Made by a program: the position numbers and the translations under genes. From positions 98,024,279 to 98,088,278 of the forward strand of contig NC_039361.1 in assembly GCF_003573695.1 (NCBI RefSeq): 64,000 nt of DNA, in the 5' to 3' direction. Positions 12,884-25,433 of this stretch are shown piece after piece. How positions within the stretch are numbered: position 1 is the first letter of the stretch; each line of letters begins with the position of its first letter. The notes under the pieces were generated by a model. The model saw nothing but the letters and a program-made list of their open reading frames with translations, was not told where the DNA came from and made no database searches. This DNA comes from Papaver somniferum (lineage: Eukaryota; Streptophyta; Magnoliopsida; Ranunculales; Papaveraceae).

Positions 12884-13351
12884 TCAACAACTCACATCTC
12901 CAAACATTACAGGACCTCCTTCATAGTCAATAGACGAAACAAACCATGTGAGATCACCTGTCATATGTCTACTACATTCACTATCAAGAAACCATTGAAA
13001 AGGAGATGTAGATCTTAAAGCAAAGACACCCATACTATTAGTACTTCTCTGTTTAGAGTTTCTTGATAGTTTTGTATGTCCTTTCAGAGTATCAAAAAGT
13101 TGTTTAGTTTTTTTACAAAGATTACTTGCAACATTCAGACTCTTTTGAAACGACATACAAACTTGTTGAAGGTTATTGGAAGAATCACTACAACAATACG
13201 GGCCAAAACCTTGAACTTTGTCTGAGTGGTTCCTAGTCATATCAGTTTTCACAATAAACGGTCGTTGAGTACTATCTGATTTAAGACTATTCTTTAAAGA
13301 AGAACAACTAGAGTTTCTCAGATTCACCAAGGGACTATTACCAGATATCAA
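12884..13351 (-). pseudogene. E1 aspartic protease region
   Basis: 155 codons. The C-terminal third holds FQWFLDSECSRHMTGD, equivalent to the copia protease active-site stretch W(F/Y)LDSG(C/A)SRHMTGD; here Glu replaces the usual Gly after DS, which would probably kill the enzyme. The preceding sequence is Ser/Lys-rich without a zinc knuckle. Normally the protease matures Gag-Pol. Confidence 0.85.
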
Positions 13352-13368
13352 ATCCTTAAGAATTGCAA

Positions 13369-13500
13369 TTTATGCAACAAGACCAGAGTTGATCCGGATT
13401 TGTTCATCCAACCCTTTTTGAAGAGTAACCAGTTTATCAGACTTTTTTCTACGGTTGGTTTTTAAACTTGGGGAAGCGTCAATTGAGATTTTATGGTCCA
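13369..13500 (-). pseudogene. E1 vestigial gag start
   Basis: An ATG at about 13500 opens a short charged, coiled-coil-like frame (MDHKISIDASPSLKTN...) that stops near 13369 and then runs on towards the protease frame. Only about 600 bp separate the PBS from the protease motif, whereas a complete Sirevirus gag needs well over 1 kb. The capsid and zinc-knuckle parts are therefore deleted. Confidence 0.55.
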
Positions 13501-13551
13501 TATAGTCAGATCGCTATAAACACAAACTTTTTGAGGTCTTGAACGTGTTTG

Positions 13552-13567
13552 CCATATCTGATACCAA
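13552..13567 (-). other. E1 primer binding site (initiator Met tRNA)
   Basis: On the - strand TTGGTATCAGATATGG follows the 5' LTR end (..CGCTTTTTCA) after one base. TGGTATCAGA is the standard match to the 3' end of plant initiator-Met tRNA. Confidence 0.9.
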
Positions 13568-13568
13568 T

Positions 13569-15834
13569 TGAAAAAGCGGGGGTCTAACAACACCACCCAA
13601 TATTTCGCTTAGAAATCTGTATGGACTAACTCCAATATACTTTGTTAGAGAATCAACTAGACAGTCAGACTCAATCTAGCTTAAAGTATATCAAGGAATT
13701 AATATCTCTCTCTTGTTTTGATTTACTCGAGCAACGAGTCTTTAATCAAACACAAGGAATAACTTGGATGGTATCAAAGACCAATATCCAAGGATCAATC
13801 AATGACAATCAACAACCAAAGGTTGGATTACTCTAATTGATGATCTAACGCACAACCTGTAATTATTTCAATTACAAAGATAAAACAATATAATGCGGAA
13901 ATTGAAATACCACAGACACCGGAAATTTTGTTAACGAGGAAACCGCAAATGCAGAAAAACCCCGGGACCTAGTCCAGATTGAACACACACTGTATTAAGC
14001 CGCTACAGACACTAGCCTACTCCAAGCTAACTTCGGAATGGACTGTAGTTGAACCCCAATCAATCTCCCACTGATCCAAGGTACAATTATGCTCCTACGC
14101 CTCTGATCCCAGCAGGATACTACGCACCTGATTCCCTTAGCTGATATCACCCACAACTAAGAGTTGCTACGACCCAAAATCGCAGGCTTTGACAATAAAC
14201 AAATCTGTCTCACACAGACAAGTCTATCAAAGGATCAATCTGTCTCCCACAGATAAACCCTAAAAGTTTTGTTCCGTCTTTTGATAATAATCAAGGTGAA
14301 CAGGAACCAATTGATAATCTGGTCTTATATTCCCGAAGAACAACCTAGAGTTATCAATCACCTCACAACAATCTTAATCGTATGGCAGCGAAACAAGATG
14401 TTGCAGAATCACAAACAATGAGACAAAGATGTTTGTGATTACTTTTTATATCTTTCCTATCGGAGATATCAATCTCAAGCCAATCAATCTGATTGTACTC
14501 GTATGATAGAAGATGCAAGATCAGATCACACAACTACGATAAAAGTAGTATCGGTCTGGCTTCACAATCCCAATGAAGTCTTTAACTCGTTAACCTGGTT
14601 TTCAAAGAAGAAAACCAAAGGTTAAAGGAGAATCGACTCTAGCACGCAAACTAGTTTCACACGTAAGGTATAGGGATTGGTTTTGCACAATACTAGATGT
14701 CTCCTTTATATAGTCTTTCAAATCAGGGTTTGCAATCAATGTTATCTTAGTAACAAAGCATTCAATATTCAATGTTTCTTATCAACCATGTTTTTCTTCA
14801 CCATAACTAGTTCAAATGAACTAGTTAGAGAGTTGTTCAATTGCAAGAAAATATTATGTACTACACAAGACACAATTGAAGCAAAGATGATTTGATTCAC
14901 TTGAATTGGTTCATGAACTTTTATAGCCACGGTTTGCAAACTTCATTCCTTAGGATTTTTAAGTTTAAGTTCAGAAATCGTCTTCAGATATATAACCTTC
15001 TCGAGTTCGCAGACTAGGTTCGCGGACTTAAGTTACCGGGTAGAGTTTACAAACTATAGCAGAAATTCTCGGGTATGAGAACTTCGCCGTTTCGCGGACT
15101 GGGTTCGCGGACTTATCTTCACGCAAGTAGTTTGTCAACTCCAGCAGAAATTCTAGGGTTTGAGAACTTCGACAGTTCGCGGACTTGGCTCACGCCATTC
15201 TTCCGGTTCTCTTGACAACAAAGTTCGTAAACTTTGGTTCAAGGAATGGGACTTATACATAAATGTGTTTCCACAACAATACTTATGTCCACCATTGGTT
15301 ATATAATCTAAACTCTCATTTCAATCATTGAAATATTCTTAGAGGACGTTATATAGTTGTTACACCATTTCTCGTCAAAACAATTTTCAAGATGATTGAA
15401 ACATATCATGACTTTCGTCACATGGTAAAGATAAACTTGATCGAATCGAAAATCTTACCAACACGTATTTCGAGATATAGATAGACGAGGTATACTCGGC
15501 TCGAAATACGAAATGTGTATAGTCAAAGTTTATATATATAACATACAACTTCTTGTCTCAAAGAGTAGGAGATAGAGTAGATAGACTTTTGAGTGATATA
15601 TAAGTTCAAGTCTTCAATACCTTTTTGTCGAGAAGTTCCACCGGTTACTTGAGTATTTCTTCTAATTGTATAATGAATCGCCATGAAGTCCTTGAGCTCA
15701 ACTACACTTTCTATCCTAGTACGAGACTTAGCTATAATAGACTAGAAATCAAGACTTATAGTCTTGATCACTAACATTGACAAACATGCTTAAGATAGCA
15801 ACGCATGCGAGTTCGACCGAGCAATGCTCTAACA
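13569..15834 (-). repeat. E1 5' LTR
   Basis: 2266 bp, TG..CA ends (TGTTAGAGCATTGCTCGG at 15834, CGCTTTTTCA at 13569). TATA box ctatataaaggag on the - strand at 14701-14713. A U3 cluster of ttcgcggac motifs lies at about 15000-15190, and the conserved LTR block at 13926-13978. Confidence 0.9.
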
Positions 15835-17386
15835 ATACCACACTTACAAACAAGTTAGAATTGGTTCATCTGTATTCCAAGAACTATGTTATTGATCAAA
15901 TATCAATTCACTAATCATGGGTTTACGGTTTTACCAAACACAAGGATCGGTTCTAACTTAATATGGTTACTGGGACCGGTTACATCAGTTATCAGGATCA
16001 ATTACATCAATTACCAGGACCAATTACCATATTCTCATGGTATTACTTGTGATTGGTTAAACAAGTCACTAGGATCGGTTACACCAATTACTAGGACCGG
16101 ATACGCCAATTACAAGGATCGATTACACAACTCTTTTGTGATCGATCATACCAATTACAAATATCGATCATACCATCTTAGGTTATTACTTAGGATCGGT
16201 TGCACTAATAAAAGTCATACCAATATATAAGTCAGGCACTGCGATTAGTTTTACCAAGATACATAACAAATTATGATCGGTTTTACTAACTCACACATAT
16301 TGGTAATCCAAATATATGCAATGAATAACAATACCAATAATCCTAGCGATTTTCCTTTCGATTCATAGAACAAGTTCATGAATGTACTTCCTTTAAACAA
16401 ATGTAAACATTGTTTCCTAGGATGAAATCTTCACCTTTACCGATACACATAATCACAATAACATTCATACGATTATGTCGGTATCTTATATATGAAGTTC
16501 AAAAGATAAGCATTATACTTCGTATCCTAATTCCTTAACACTATGATCATATTATCATGTCTTACTACTAGAGTATAATCATTCACAGCTTCGCAATTAT
16601 GTTTTCAATATAGCACGACTTGAAAGATACGTTAGGAATGAAACAGTTTAAGTCAAAATATTACTAACCTCAAGAGGAAGGATGATGTCGTCGTTGTAGA
16701 TTGTTACTTCTTCACATTCTTCAAGTCTTCGAGTAATGCTTGTATGTCTCATAATCCTAGTCTTTCTATTCTAACCAATACGAAGTTGTCTCTAGTACAT
16801 AATCAAGTGACTCTTTAAATGCGTTTTGATTCACTAAAATATGACAACCAAACTTGACATACCAACGCTTGGTGGGTTCAACCGAGATATACTCTAACAA
16901 GGATGCCTAATCGATTATACCTAAAATATCAATCTAACATACATAAAATTTGTGGAATTACAAAGTCTGAGACGAAGAGAACTTTATAATTTATATCAAT
17001 TTTATTCACTTATGGATAGTTCTTGAATGGTCATACAACAGAAGAGACAAACCTTAAAATAAATAAGAACTACGATGATCTAGATAAGATTCTGGATATC
17101 ACGAACTATTAGTTAAAAAATAGTCTGGCCGGGATTCACGAATCAGTTAGTGAAGACTTCAGTATCTGTAACCTTATAAAGTTTCAAAAGGAAACCTAGG
17201 TTTTTAAAGGACGATTCTAGTTGCAATTAGGACATAGAAGTGTCAGGATTGGGATTCTAATATACATAGAATCCTCTAATTATAATGAAGATCTTATATT
17301 AGAATATCAGAGGCTTAAGAAGAACTAAATCCAAAGACAAACTCAGAAGTTTAGTAAATCAATTTAGTCCTACATTATGTTGGATA

Positions 17387-17960
17387 GTGGAACCAAAAAT
17401 AAAATGGAATTCTAAAGACAGCAAGAGCTTGAAATTCAAGGGAATGAAATACATGATAATTCATAATTCAGTTAATGGCGGGAAAGGAAATATATGGCTA
17501 TTTTGTAGTGCTTCTGTTACTACACCAACAATAGTATCTATCACTAAGCAAGTAATAAGAGTTAATGTAGGTGAAGTTTTGGTCTTAGGGGTTCTTGCAG
17601 AGTCTTTAACAGTGGATAGAAGAGAATTATGGTCTGAAATGGAAAGCATCAATAACTTGGATTTGCCATGGCTTATAATAGGAGATTTTAATACTGTACT
17701 TAGCATGGAGGAGAAAATTGGAGGGAGAAATCCTCTTGGTGGTGCAATGCAGGACTTCCATGATGGCATTAATGTACGTAATCTCATTCAATCACCTCAT
17801 TCTGGTCTTCAATATACTGGTGCAACAACATAGTGGGTCTAAAAAGAATAGTTTGCACTCTTGACAGGGCATTGTATAATTTGAAATGGTTAGATCATTA
17901 TCTAGGATAGAGTTACAAAGTTGGAGTAAGAGGCATGTCAGATCATAGTCCCCTCTTGGG
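17387..17960 (+). pseudogene. LINE-1 AP-type endonuclease, C-terminal half
   Basis: The frame from 17387 to 17833 contains LPWLIIGDFNTVLSMEEKIGG, the GDFN catalytic motif of apurinic-type LINE endonucleases. A further catalytic motif, SDHSPLLGF, follows at about 17940 after frameshifts. The N-terminal catalytic Asn/Glu motifs are absent because of 5' truncation. It normally nicks target DNA to start insertion. Confidence 0.85.
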
Positions 17961-18019
17961 GTTCAAATATACATATACCAAAGCCCAAGAACACACCATT
18001 TAGAATTCTTAAAATCCGG

Positions 18020-20216
18020 TTGTCTCAAGATGGATTTAAAGATTTAATCAAAGAAGCATGGTCTGAAGAAGTAATTGGAAATCCTGCTTTTGTCTTTATG
18101 CAAAAAATGAAGTGTATGAAAATTAAAACTAGAGAATGGAACTGGAATGTATTTGGAGATGTGAGATTAAAAATGCAAAGAGTTGGAGAAGAGGTAAAAC
18201 AAGCTTCATTATTATCTGACAAGAATCAAGAAGACATTACTCTTTTAAATAATCTTATTACTTCAAGGGGGAGACAAGAAATCATTAGTCAACAACATAA
18301 ACCTATTATGCAATAAAAATCAAGAGAAAAATGGTTGAAAGAAGGAGCTGCTTACCAGATATTTTCATACTTCAGTTAAAATAAGACAAGCTGCTAATAC
18401 AATCTCTGAGTTAGAAGATGATACAGGAACCATAATAACAGATCAACAAAGGATTTCTTCTATTCTAGAACAATATTTTGAGAATAAATTTAAATTTCAA
18501 GAGACTCATTTGGTATAGGAACTATTAGAAGCAATTCCTGAGGTGATTACTCAAGAAGAAAACAAAATGCTAGAATCCATTCCTTCCTAAGATGAGATCA
18601 AAAATGTTGTCTTTCAATTAGATGCAGATATGCACCAGGACCAGATGGATTTCCAGGCTTCTTCTACAGATTTGCTTGGGATATCATAGGAGAAGGTGTA
18701 ATTCAAGTCATTCAATATTGTTGGAAGCATGGTTTTATACCAAAAGGTTTGAACTCAAATTTTCTATTTCTTCTTCCAAAAGTTAATTGTGCAAGGAAGC
18801 CAAGTCAATTCAGACCAATTGGCTTAAGCAACTTCAACTTCAAAATATGTACTAAAATTATCATTGCAAGAATAAGAACTCTAATGGATAAAATTGTATC
18901 AAGACAGCAAGGTGCTTTTGTCAAAGCGAGATGTATTCAATAACAAATAGTTATAGCCTCTGAGCTCATAAATGAATTGGATAAAAAGAGGAGAGGTGGA
19001 AATGTGGGTTTAAAGTTGGATATTACTCAAGCTTTTGACTCTCTGAGTTGGGATTTTCTATTCACAACAATGAAGAAATTTGGTCTCTCAGACAATTGTG
19101 TAAACTGGATAAGAGTTCTTCTTTCTTCAGTAAGAGTCTCTTTTCTAGTAAATGGTGGACCAGTTGTTTTTTTTTCAAGTTGCTAGAGGGTTAAGGCAAG
19201 GTGATCCACTATCACCTATCCTTTTTGTTATTGAAGAGGATGTTTTGACTAGATACATAAGCAAACTGCTAAATGAAAACAGACTCATCTTAATGGTCAA
19301 CAGAAAAGGTATACAACCTTCACACATTTTCTTTTCAGATGATGTTTTTCTTTTTTTCAATGGTCACAAGAAGAATGTTGAGGAAGTATTAAAGTTGCTG
19401 AATGATTATCAAATATCCTCTAGACAAGTGATTAACCAACAAAAAAGTAAGATCTTTGTGGGAGGAGTTACTGAGTGAGAAAAAAATCAAATTGCAGAAT
19501 TGTTCAATATGCCTCTTTCAAATTTTCCTGACAAGTATCTTAGAGTGATACTTAAACAAGGTGGAGTTAAAACTAGTCATGTATGGGGTTTTGTTGAAAT
19601 ATTACAGGAGAGACTAGATAATTGGAAAGGATCGTTATTAGCTTTTCAAGAAAAAATCATTCTGGTAAAAAAAGTTCCAAGCAGCATACCTATTTACAAT
19701 ATGTCAGTATACAAATGGCCAGCAAAAGTGATTAAAACTTGTGAGAGGATAAAAAGAAACTTTGTTTGGTCAGGAGATCCTTCTACAAGAAAATTCGTAA
19801 CACTAAAATGGGACAAAACTTGTGCTCTATTGGAGGAAGGTGGGTTAGGCATTAAAAGACTGAAAGATATCAATAAAGCCTTGTTGATGAAATTGTTATG
19901 GAAGATCCAAAACTCAGATGATGAATGTGCATTATTCTTTAGAGCCAAATTTCAAAAAGCTGATGGTGAATGGCAGACCAATTATACTAAATCTTCTATT
20001 TGGTCTGGGATTAAATGGGTAATTAGTGAAGTTGAACAAAATACAAGATGGATTGTTGGTAATGGAAATAGTATCTCAGTTTGGAATGATGCATGGATTA
20101 AAGAAAAATCCTTGAGTGAATTATTTCCTGAGGATGAATACATTACTCAAAATAAATCAATGAAGGTTTCAGAGTTAATAAATAGTGAAGAATGGTTCAT
20201 TCGGAGCAAATGTTGA
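18020..20216 (+). pseudogene. LINE-1 reverse transcriptase
   Basis: Broken into at least five frames. Visible motifs in order: APGPDGFPGFFYRFAWDIIG (about 18633), FRPIGLSNFNFKI (18812), GLKLDITQAFDSLSWDFL (19009), GLRQGDPLSPILFV (19190), HIFFSDDVFLF (19323, where YADD is expected), then the thumb with SNFPDKYLRV and the conserved block WKGSLLAFQEKIILV. A run of T at 19163 causes one frameshift. The change to FSDD keeps both aspartates but is unusual, and the gene is dead anyway because of stops. Confidence 0.92.
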
Positions 20217-20285
20217 ACTACTTCCAAGTTCAAGAATTGCGAGTAATTACTGGAAAAGAAGATAAAAATAATTTGAAGTGGAACT

Positions 20286-21371
20286 ATGTCAGGTGAGTTC
20301 ACTGTTAAATTAGCTATGCAAATGATAAGAACGCATTATCCAGTGGTTAAATGGTGCAAAACAGTTTGGAATTCTAATCTACATCCAATTACAGCTAGTA
20401 ATGTTTGGAAACTTGTCAGAGGAGTGTGTGCTACAGATGATAAAATGCAGGGGAAAGGATTCTCCTTAGCTTCTAAATGTTATTTATGTGGTGCAGACAC
20501 AAAGAACATAGTACATATATTATGGGAATGTGAATTCAGCAAGCAAATCTGTAAATGGCTTAATGATATCTTCTTATTCAAAGTACCTGAAAGCTATGAA
20601 GACATAATGAAATTTCCCAGGCACAAGAGTAAAGCAGTAAAGGAAATGTGGACAGTTGCTGCATCAGTGACTATGATGGAGATATATTTCTTGAGAAACA
20701 GAGTTGTTTTTGAAGAAGAAAAACTAAATGTAACTAAGTTAAAGAAGAAAATCATGCAGTTCACAAAAGACTGTTCAGTGAGAATGAAAGGATGTATGCG
20801 GGAATGCAGTTATGATTTTCAAATTCTCAAGAGTTTTGATTTGGGAAGAAGGCCTATAAAAATACAGAAGATAGTGGAACTGAAATTTTATCTTCATGCT
20901 CCTAACCAAATATTAATTTGTTGTGATGGAGCTTCAAGGGGAAATCCAGGAAATGCAGGTTGTGGACTTGTTTGCAGAAGCAGCTCTGGTGAAGTTTTGT
21001 ATGCTGAGATAAGAGGCCCGGGTATAGCTACAAATTTTATAGCTGAACTTATGGAAGTAATTGGAACTTTGGAATGGGCAAGAGTAAACAATAAATTTGA
21101 TGTGATTATAAACTCAGATTCAACTGCCGCAATAAAAACCTTTACATCAGGTAATCTTCCTTGGTTTGTACAGTCCATATGGGAGAGTGTCACTAAGGAT
21201 TTGCAGAATCTAATTTTTTTTCACAATGCCAGAGAGATTAACTTCACAACTGATGGCCTTGCTAAGAAAGGAACATATTTGAATAAGGGTGAAGTTAGAA
21301 GATTCTATATTAGACAAGATTTCATGTCTCGAATAGAAAATCCTAATGATAGATACTATCGTTTCTGCTAA
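20286..21371 (+). pseudogene. LINE-1 zinc-knuckle (zf-RVT) and RNase H domain
   Basis: A 361-codon open frame. The N-terminal part is zf-RVT-like (VWNSNLHPITASNVWKLVRG then CYLCGADTKNIVHILWEC, a CxxC..HxxxxC pattern). The C-terminal part is a plant LINE RNase H of RVT_3 type: CCDGASRGNPGNAGCG (first Asp), FIAELMEVIGTLEWA (Glu), INSDSTAAI (second Asp), TTDGLAKKG (final Asp). The frame is intact to its stop at 21371, and the 3' UTR follows. Confidence 0.9.
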
Positions 21372-22500
21372 GGGGTAACCTTATGAAAAGGCTCTCATTC
21401 TTTTTGGTTTTTTTAATTTGTTTTTATTTATTTTTTACTTTCTTTAAGCCTTTAAGGCTTTTCTTTGTAACTCTTTGGCTAATTCTTTGGCAATAAAATA
21501 TATCGATTAAGCAAAAAAAAAAAAAAAAACTAGGTAGAACTAGTTTCCATGCTTAGGAATTACCTTGACACTAAGTAAGCTCAACTTCTCAATATATGTA
21601 CGCATGTGAGAAGTTTTCCTTGAACTACAAAGAAGAATGTGTAGGCACGTATTTATTGATATAATCTATGTGTACCAAATAGTTATCCCAAGAATAATGG
21701 TTAAGTTATCCGTGAACTATTAAGCAATCATGGAGTTCAATAACTCTCAAAGAGTAAATCAGTTCGCCAACTTTCCAAAATAGTTTGTGAACAAATTATC
21801 ATATTTATGAACTTTTTATTTCTATAAGTTCGCAAACTGTCCAAATTAATTCGTATGCTCAAGTTGGAAAAAGTGACCAGGAACTTCTTCAAATCAATCA
21901 GTTCACATACTGATGACGAAATCAGTTTATGTGCTTGAGGATTCAAAAGTACCCAAGAACATTTGAAATTTAACCAGTTCCCGAACTGAACAAATCAGTT
22001 GGTGTATGTGAGTTAATATGAGATTTAATCATCATATATTATCAGTAAGCTCAAAGTTTGTCTACTGACTAAATCAGTTCACGAACATGAATATAACTTG
22101 ATGTCTCATATGAAATTATTACGCAATTAGAATATATTAAACAATAAATTATTCTCAAACTATTATGCGATAAGTTTTTTAAGAACTTCCGTTGCTTGAA
22201 ATATAATTAGAGATTTATCAAGTACTAGCTTCAATTCGAAAAAATTTCTTTGTAATTTTCATCATATTACTAAAGTTCATACAACATTTTTTTAGTAGAT
22301 AAAATGGTTAAAAAAAGTAAATAGGATAGTCATTCTTCACATTCCTTTGTTGATGAAGTCCTATAAGATATCTTCATTTTTCTTCAACCGTCAATGTCGA
22401 TTGGTGAAATCTGATACTCCAGTACCATGCTCTATTATTAGTTCGAGAGTCTTTTTTTTTCTAAAATAAGTATTTATAACCAAAGAGTTATTACAAAAGG

Positions 22501-25303
22501 TGAAAAGACGAGGGTACCCAAATATACCTCAATCTAAAACTTTTCCTACCTATAAGTCCTTTCTCCGAAAGTGATTGTCTATGGACTGAGTCGAGACAAT
22601 GCAACTAATCGGTTCACACTTCGTGTGATCGTCTATGGATACTAGATTGAGATAATACAACATGCAAAGTGTGTTTACTTGATAAAAAGGTTCGGACTTA
22701 ACCAAACACAATAGGATTCACTTATCAAGTAAATAGGAATTAACGTTTGTGTGATTTACTTTAATTAAAATAAAACAATTATAATGCGGAAAATAAAATT
22801 AAATGACACAACAAGATTTTGTTAACGAGGAAACCGCAAATGCAGAAAAACCCCGGGACCTTGTCCAGAATTGAATACTCTCAGGATTAAGCCGCTACAA
22901 AAAATTACACCTAACTTCGTATATTTGAGACCAAGCAACTAAACCTATAGTTCACCTAGTTCCGTCTGTATTCCCACGCCTCCAACTTATAAATAAGTCA
23001 CGTACTTGGAACAATTCCTTTGGTTCGTATTCCAAACAGTAAAGGAACAACAAATCTGTTTGATATCCACTCTCTTCAACCAAGTGATATGAGTCGGACA
23101 AAGGCTCTTCTGTTTATCTTAACATAAACTCCTTCGTCAGGTTCTTAGATCTATCTTATGTTCAATTACCGAAATAATCGTTAAGATTTTGCGATCAACA
23201 CTCTTAATCCAAAGAATTGTGTTGATGCCGATCTACTCAATTAATCAATCCAATTCTATCACAAGGATAAAACCGATTATTAATTGGATCCTCTTTTACC
23301 GAAACAAGTATACAAATCAGAAATCTTCAATATCTTCTTCGTCTTCAAATCTTCTTAGATCTTCAATAAACACCTGCACATAATCACTTGAATCTCTTGT
23401 GATCAATCACGCACAGAACAGAGTCTGCTAACAATGGATTATCACAAGATCGTCTTTAGAACTACAAACAGTCTAAAGATACCTGTCGAAACTCTGAACT
23501 AGTCTGAGTGAATCTTATATCAGAAGAGAAAATCCTCAAGTATAAACAAACCAGGTGCAACAAAAGTTCAACCACCGTTAGTCAATCAAATCAATGAAAA
23601 CAAAAGATAAACCGCAATTATCTAGTTTCCCACCAACGGTACTAATAGAGCTTCTCAATCCCAAAGAAGACTTTAAAACGAGCGGCCGTAAGAGATTTAG
23701 CCTAATTAGGTTACTCTCCTCTCCGAATAGGCGGCTACACCAGTAGCAGCACAACAAGAGGTAGTTTGTTGTTACCAAGGATTAGTTTGCTAGAAATGCA
23801 AACTTCAAGTATTTGTAGAGTAGGAAGTTTGGACACCCCAAAACCAAAAATATTCTCAAGATATTCATTAAAACAAACATTCGGTTTCCATAATTCCTGG
23901 AAATGCTCTGTCCAAAAATAATGATAGAAATCTCTCAGAAAATCTTTAATTAGTAAATGCACATTACTAATTCTTATTTTCCTAAAAATAAAATTAATAA
24001 CCTTAATTAAAAGGTTCTTAACTTATTTATGTTTCGATCCTGGGATTCTATTCCCTTAGCTATTAAGGAATAACTTTGAACAATTAAATAATAAACATTC
24101 ACAGCACGTGTTCAAAGTATGTCGACATCCTTACTTTGTAAGTTCTCTTTCATACTTACAACCTTGAAACCGATTTGCCACACTTCCAAAAAAGGTTAGA
24201 ATTGGTCCATCTGACTTTCAAGAACTATGTGATTGATCAAATAACATTCAACCACTAATCATGGGTGTAACGGTTCTACCAAAACAAGTTTCAGTTCTAC
24301 CTCCATGTGAGTACTGTGCATAGTCACACTAGCTTTCCAAAATTCGGTTGACTAGGTACTATGATCGGTTCCCCACATATATATGGTATCTAACTTGAAT
24401 GTGTTGCACATGTCCGTAGGATCGGTTCCCCTTTGCCTAAAAACGTGTTGCACATATCCATAGGATTGGTTACCATTTCTGCTATAAACCTGCTGCACCT
24501 CATACAAGGATCGATTCCCCTTTGTGATGTAATGCACCTCTTACTAGGATCAGTTCCCCTTTTCCCAGATTTTGTCAGACATAAAATCACAAACTCGATC
24601 ATACCATCTCAGGTGATTACTTAAGATTGATTTCACTAATAAAAGTCATACCATACATAAGTCAGGCCTTTGTGAATAGTTTTACCAAGAAAACAAAAAA
24701 GTCATGAGTGGTGCTAATAGTCACACATATTGGTTGTTCATAATATATGCAATGAATAACAAAACCAATAACACCTGGTAATTTCCTTTTCGATTCACAA
24801 ACCAAGTTCATGAATTTACTTCCTTATAACACATGTAAACACTGTTCCGTAGGATGAAATCCTCACCTCATACCCATACATAATTATAATAGCATTCAAA
24901 TGATTATGACGATGTCTTATCTACAAAGTTTAATGGTTAAGCAATAAACCTCGTATTGTATTCCTTAATACCATGTCTATCTAGAGTTCAAACATGCTTC
25001 GCAGTTTTGTTTTCAATATGCACGACTTGGAAGATACGTTAGGGAATGAAATAGTTTAAGTCAAATATCACTAACCTCAAGTGGAAGGATGATGTTTTCG
25101 TTGTAGCTCCTTGCTTCTTCACATCTTCAAGTCTTCGCAGTACTTGTAATGTCTCATATCCTAATACTTTCAAGCTAACCTATACGAAGTTGACTCTAGT
25201 ACATAATCAAGCGACTCTTAACATGAGTTTTGATTCACTAAAATATGACAACCAGACTTGATATACCAATGCTTGGTGGGTTCAACCGAGCTATGCTCTA
25301 ACA
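22501..25303 (-). mobile_element. Solo LTR, family 2 copy b
   Basis: 2803 bp, TGAAAAGACGAGG..GCTCTAACA, flanked by a perfect 5-bp TSD AAAGG (22496-22500 and 25304-25308). It sits in the 3' UTR of LINE-2, 40 bp from the A-tail. It carries the conserved LTR block at 22817-22868 and a U3 minisatellite (aggatcggttcccc units at 24363, 24419, 24473, 24508 and 24547). A solo LTR with a TSD is the normal product of recombination between the two LTRs of a full element. Confidence 0.95.
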
Positions 25304-25433
25304 AAAGGTTACTAAAAACTTTTGCAGTGGATCTAAAAGCACAAAACATACATATGTATGCCTTTATTTTAGGCATTTAGCTATAATAGAATCTATAATA
25401 TGGTTGTTCAGGAGTCTCCAAAATACCCAAGAA

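Larger units (their letters stand above)
5694..15834 (-). mobile_element. Sirevirus-like Ty1/copia element E1
   Basis: Ten-kb element in the order 5' LTR (13569-15834), PBS, gag remnant, protease, integrase, RT, RNase H, multiple polypurine tracts, 3' LTR (5694-9085), all on the - strand. The 5-bp TSD is ATGCC at 5689-5693 against ATACC at 15835-15839. The Copia order (IN before RT), the long LTRs beginning TGTTAGAGCA, the initiator-Met PBS and the row of GGGGGAG tracts before the 3' LTR point to the Sirevirus lineage. Coding sequence is interrupted by stops, and gag is almost absent, so it is not autonomous now. Confidence 0.88.
3966..16899 (-). mobile_element. Solo LTR, family 2 copy a, split by element E1
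   Basis: Starts TGAAAATACGAGG and ends ..ACTCTAACA, the inverted image of a Sirevirus-type LTR (TGTTAGAGC..). The halves 3966-5693 and 15840-16899 join to about 2.79 kb, matching the intact family-2 LTR at 22501-25303 (2.80 kb). The flank of E1 reads through into sequence homologous to 24170-24200, which confirms the split. The candidate TSD is gagat/aggat, two mismatches, consistent with age. U3 contains a minisatellite of about 22 bp (aggayc-ggttaca type) at 15972-16125. The conserved LTR block lies at 4331-4383. Confidence 0.8.
17331..21530 (+). mobile_element. LINE-1 (plant L1-type LINE), 5'-truncated
   Basis: About 4.2 kb running from inside the endonuclease to a 3' UTR and an A-tail of about 18 bp (21513-21530). 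ORF1 and the N-terminus of the endonuclease are missing, typical of incomplete target-primed reverse transcription. The 5' edge is approximate; a degenerate TSD candidate is agaactaaatcc near 17317 against agaactagtttcc near 21537. It lies in family-3 LTR copy a and belongs to the same family as LINE-2 (22452-30027). Confidence 0.88.

Noticed and set aside
17461..17787. 108-codon - strand ORF
   Set aside because: Antisense shadow of the LINE-1 endonuclease.
23189..24624. Several 60-75 codon ORFs in the family-2 solo LTR
   Set aside because: Chance frames in LTR sequence, including ones through the U3 minisatellite; not shared with copy a.
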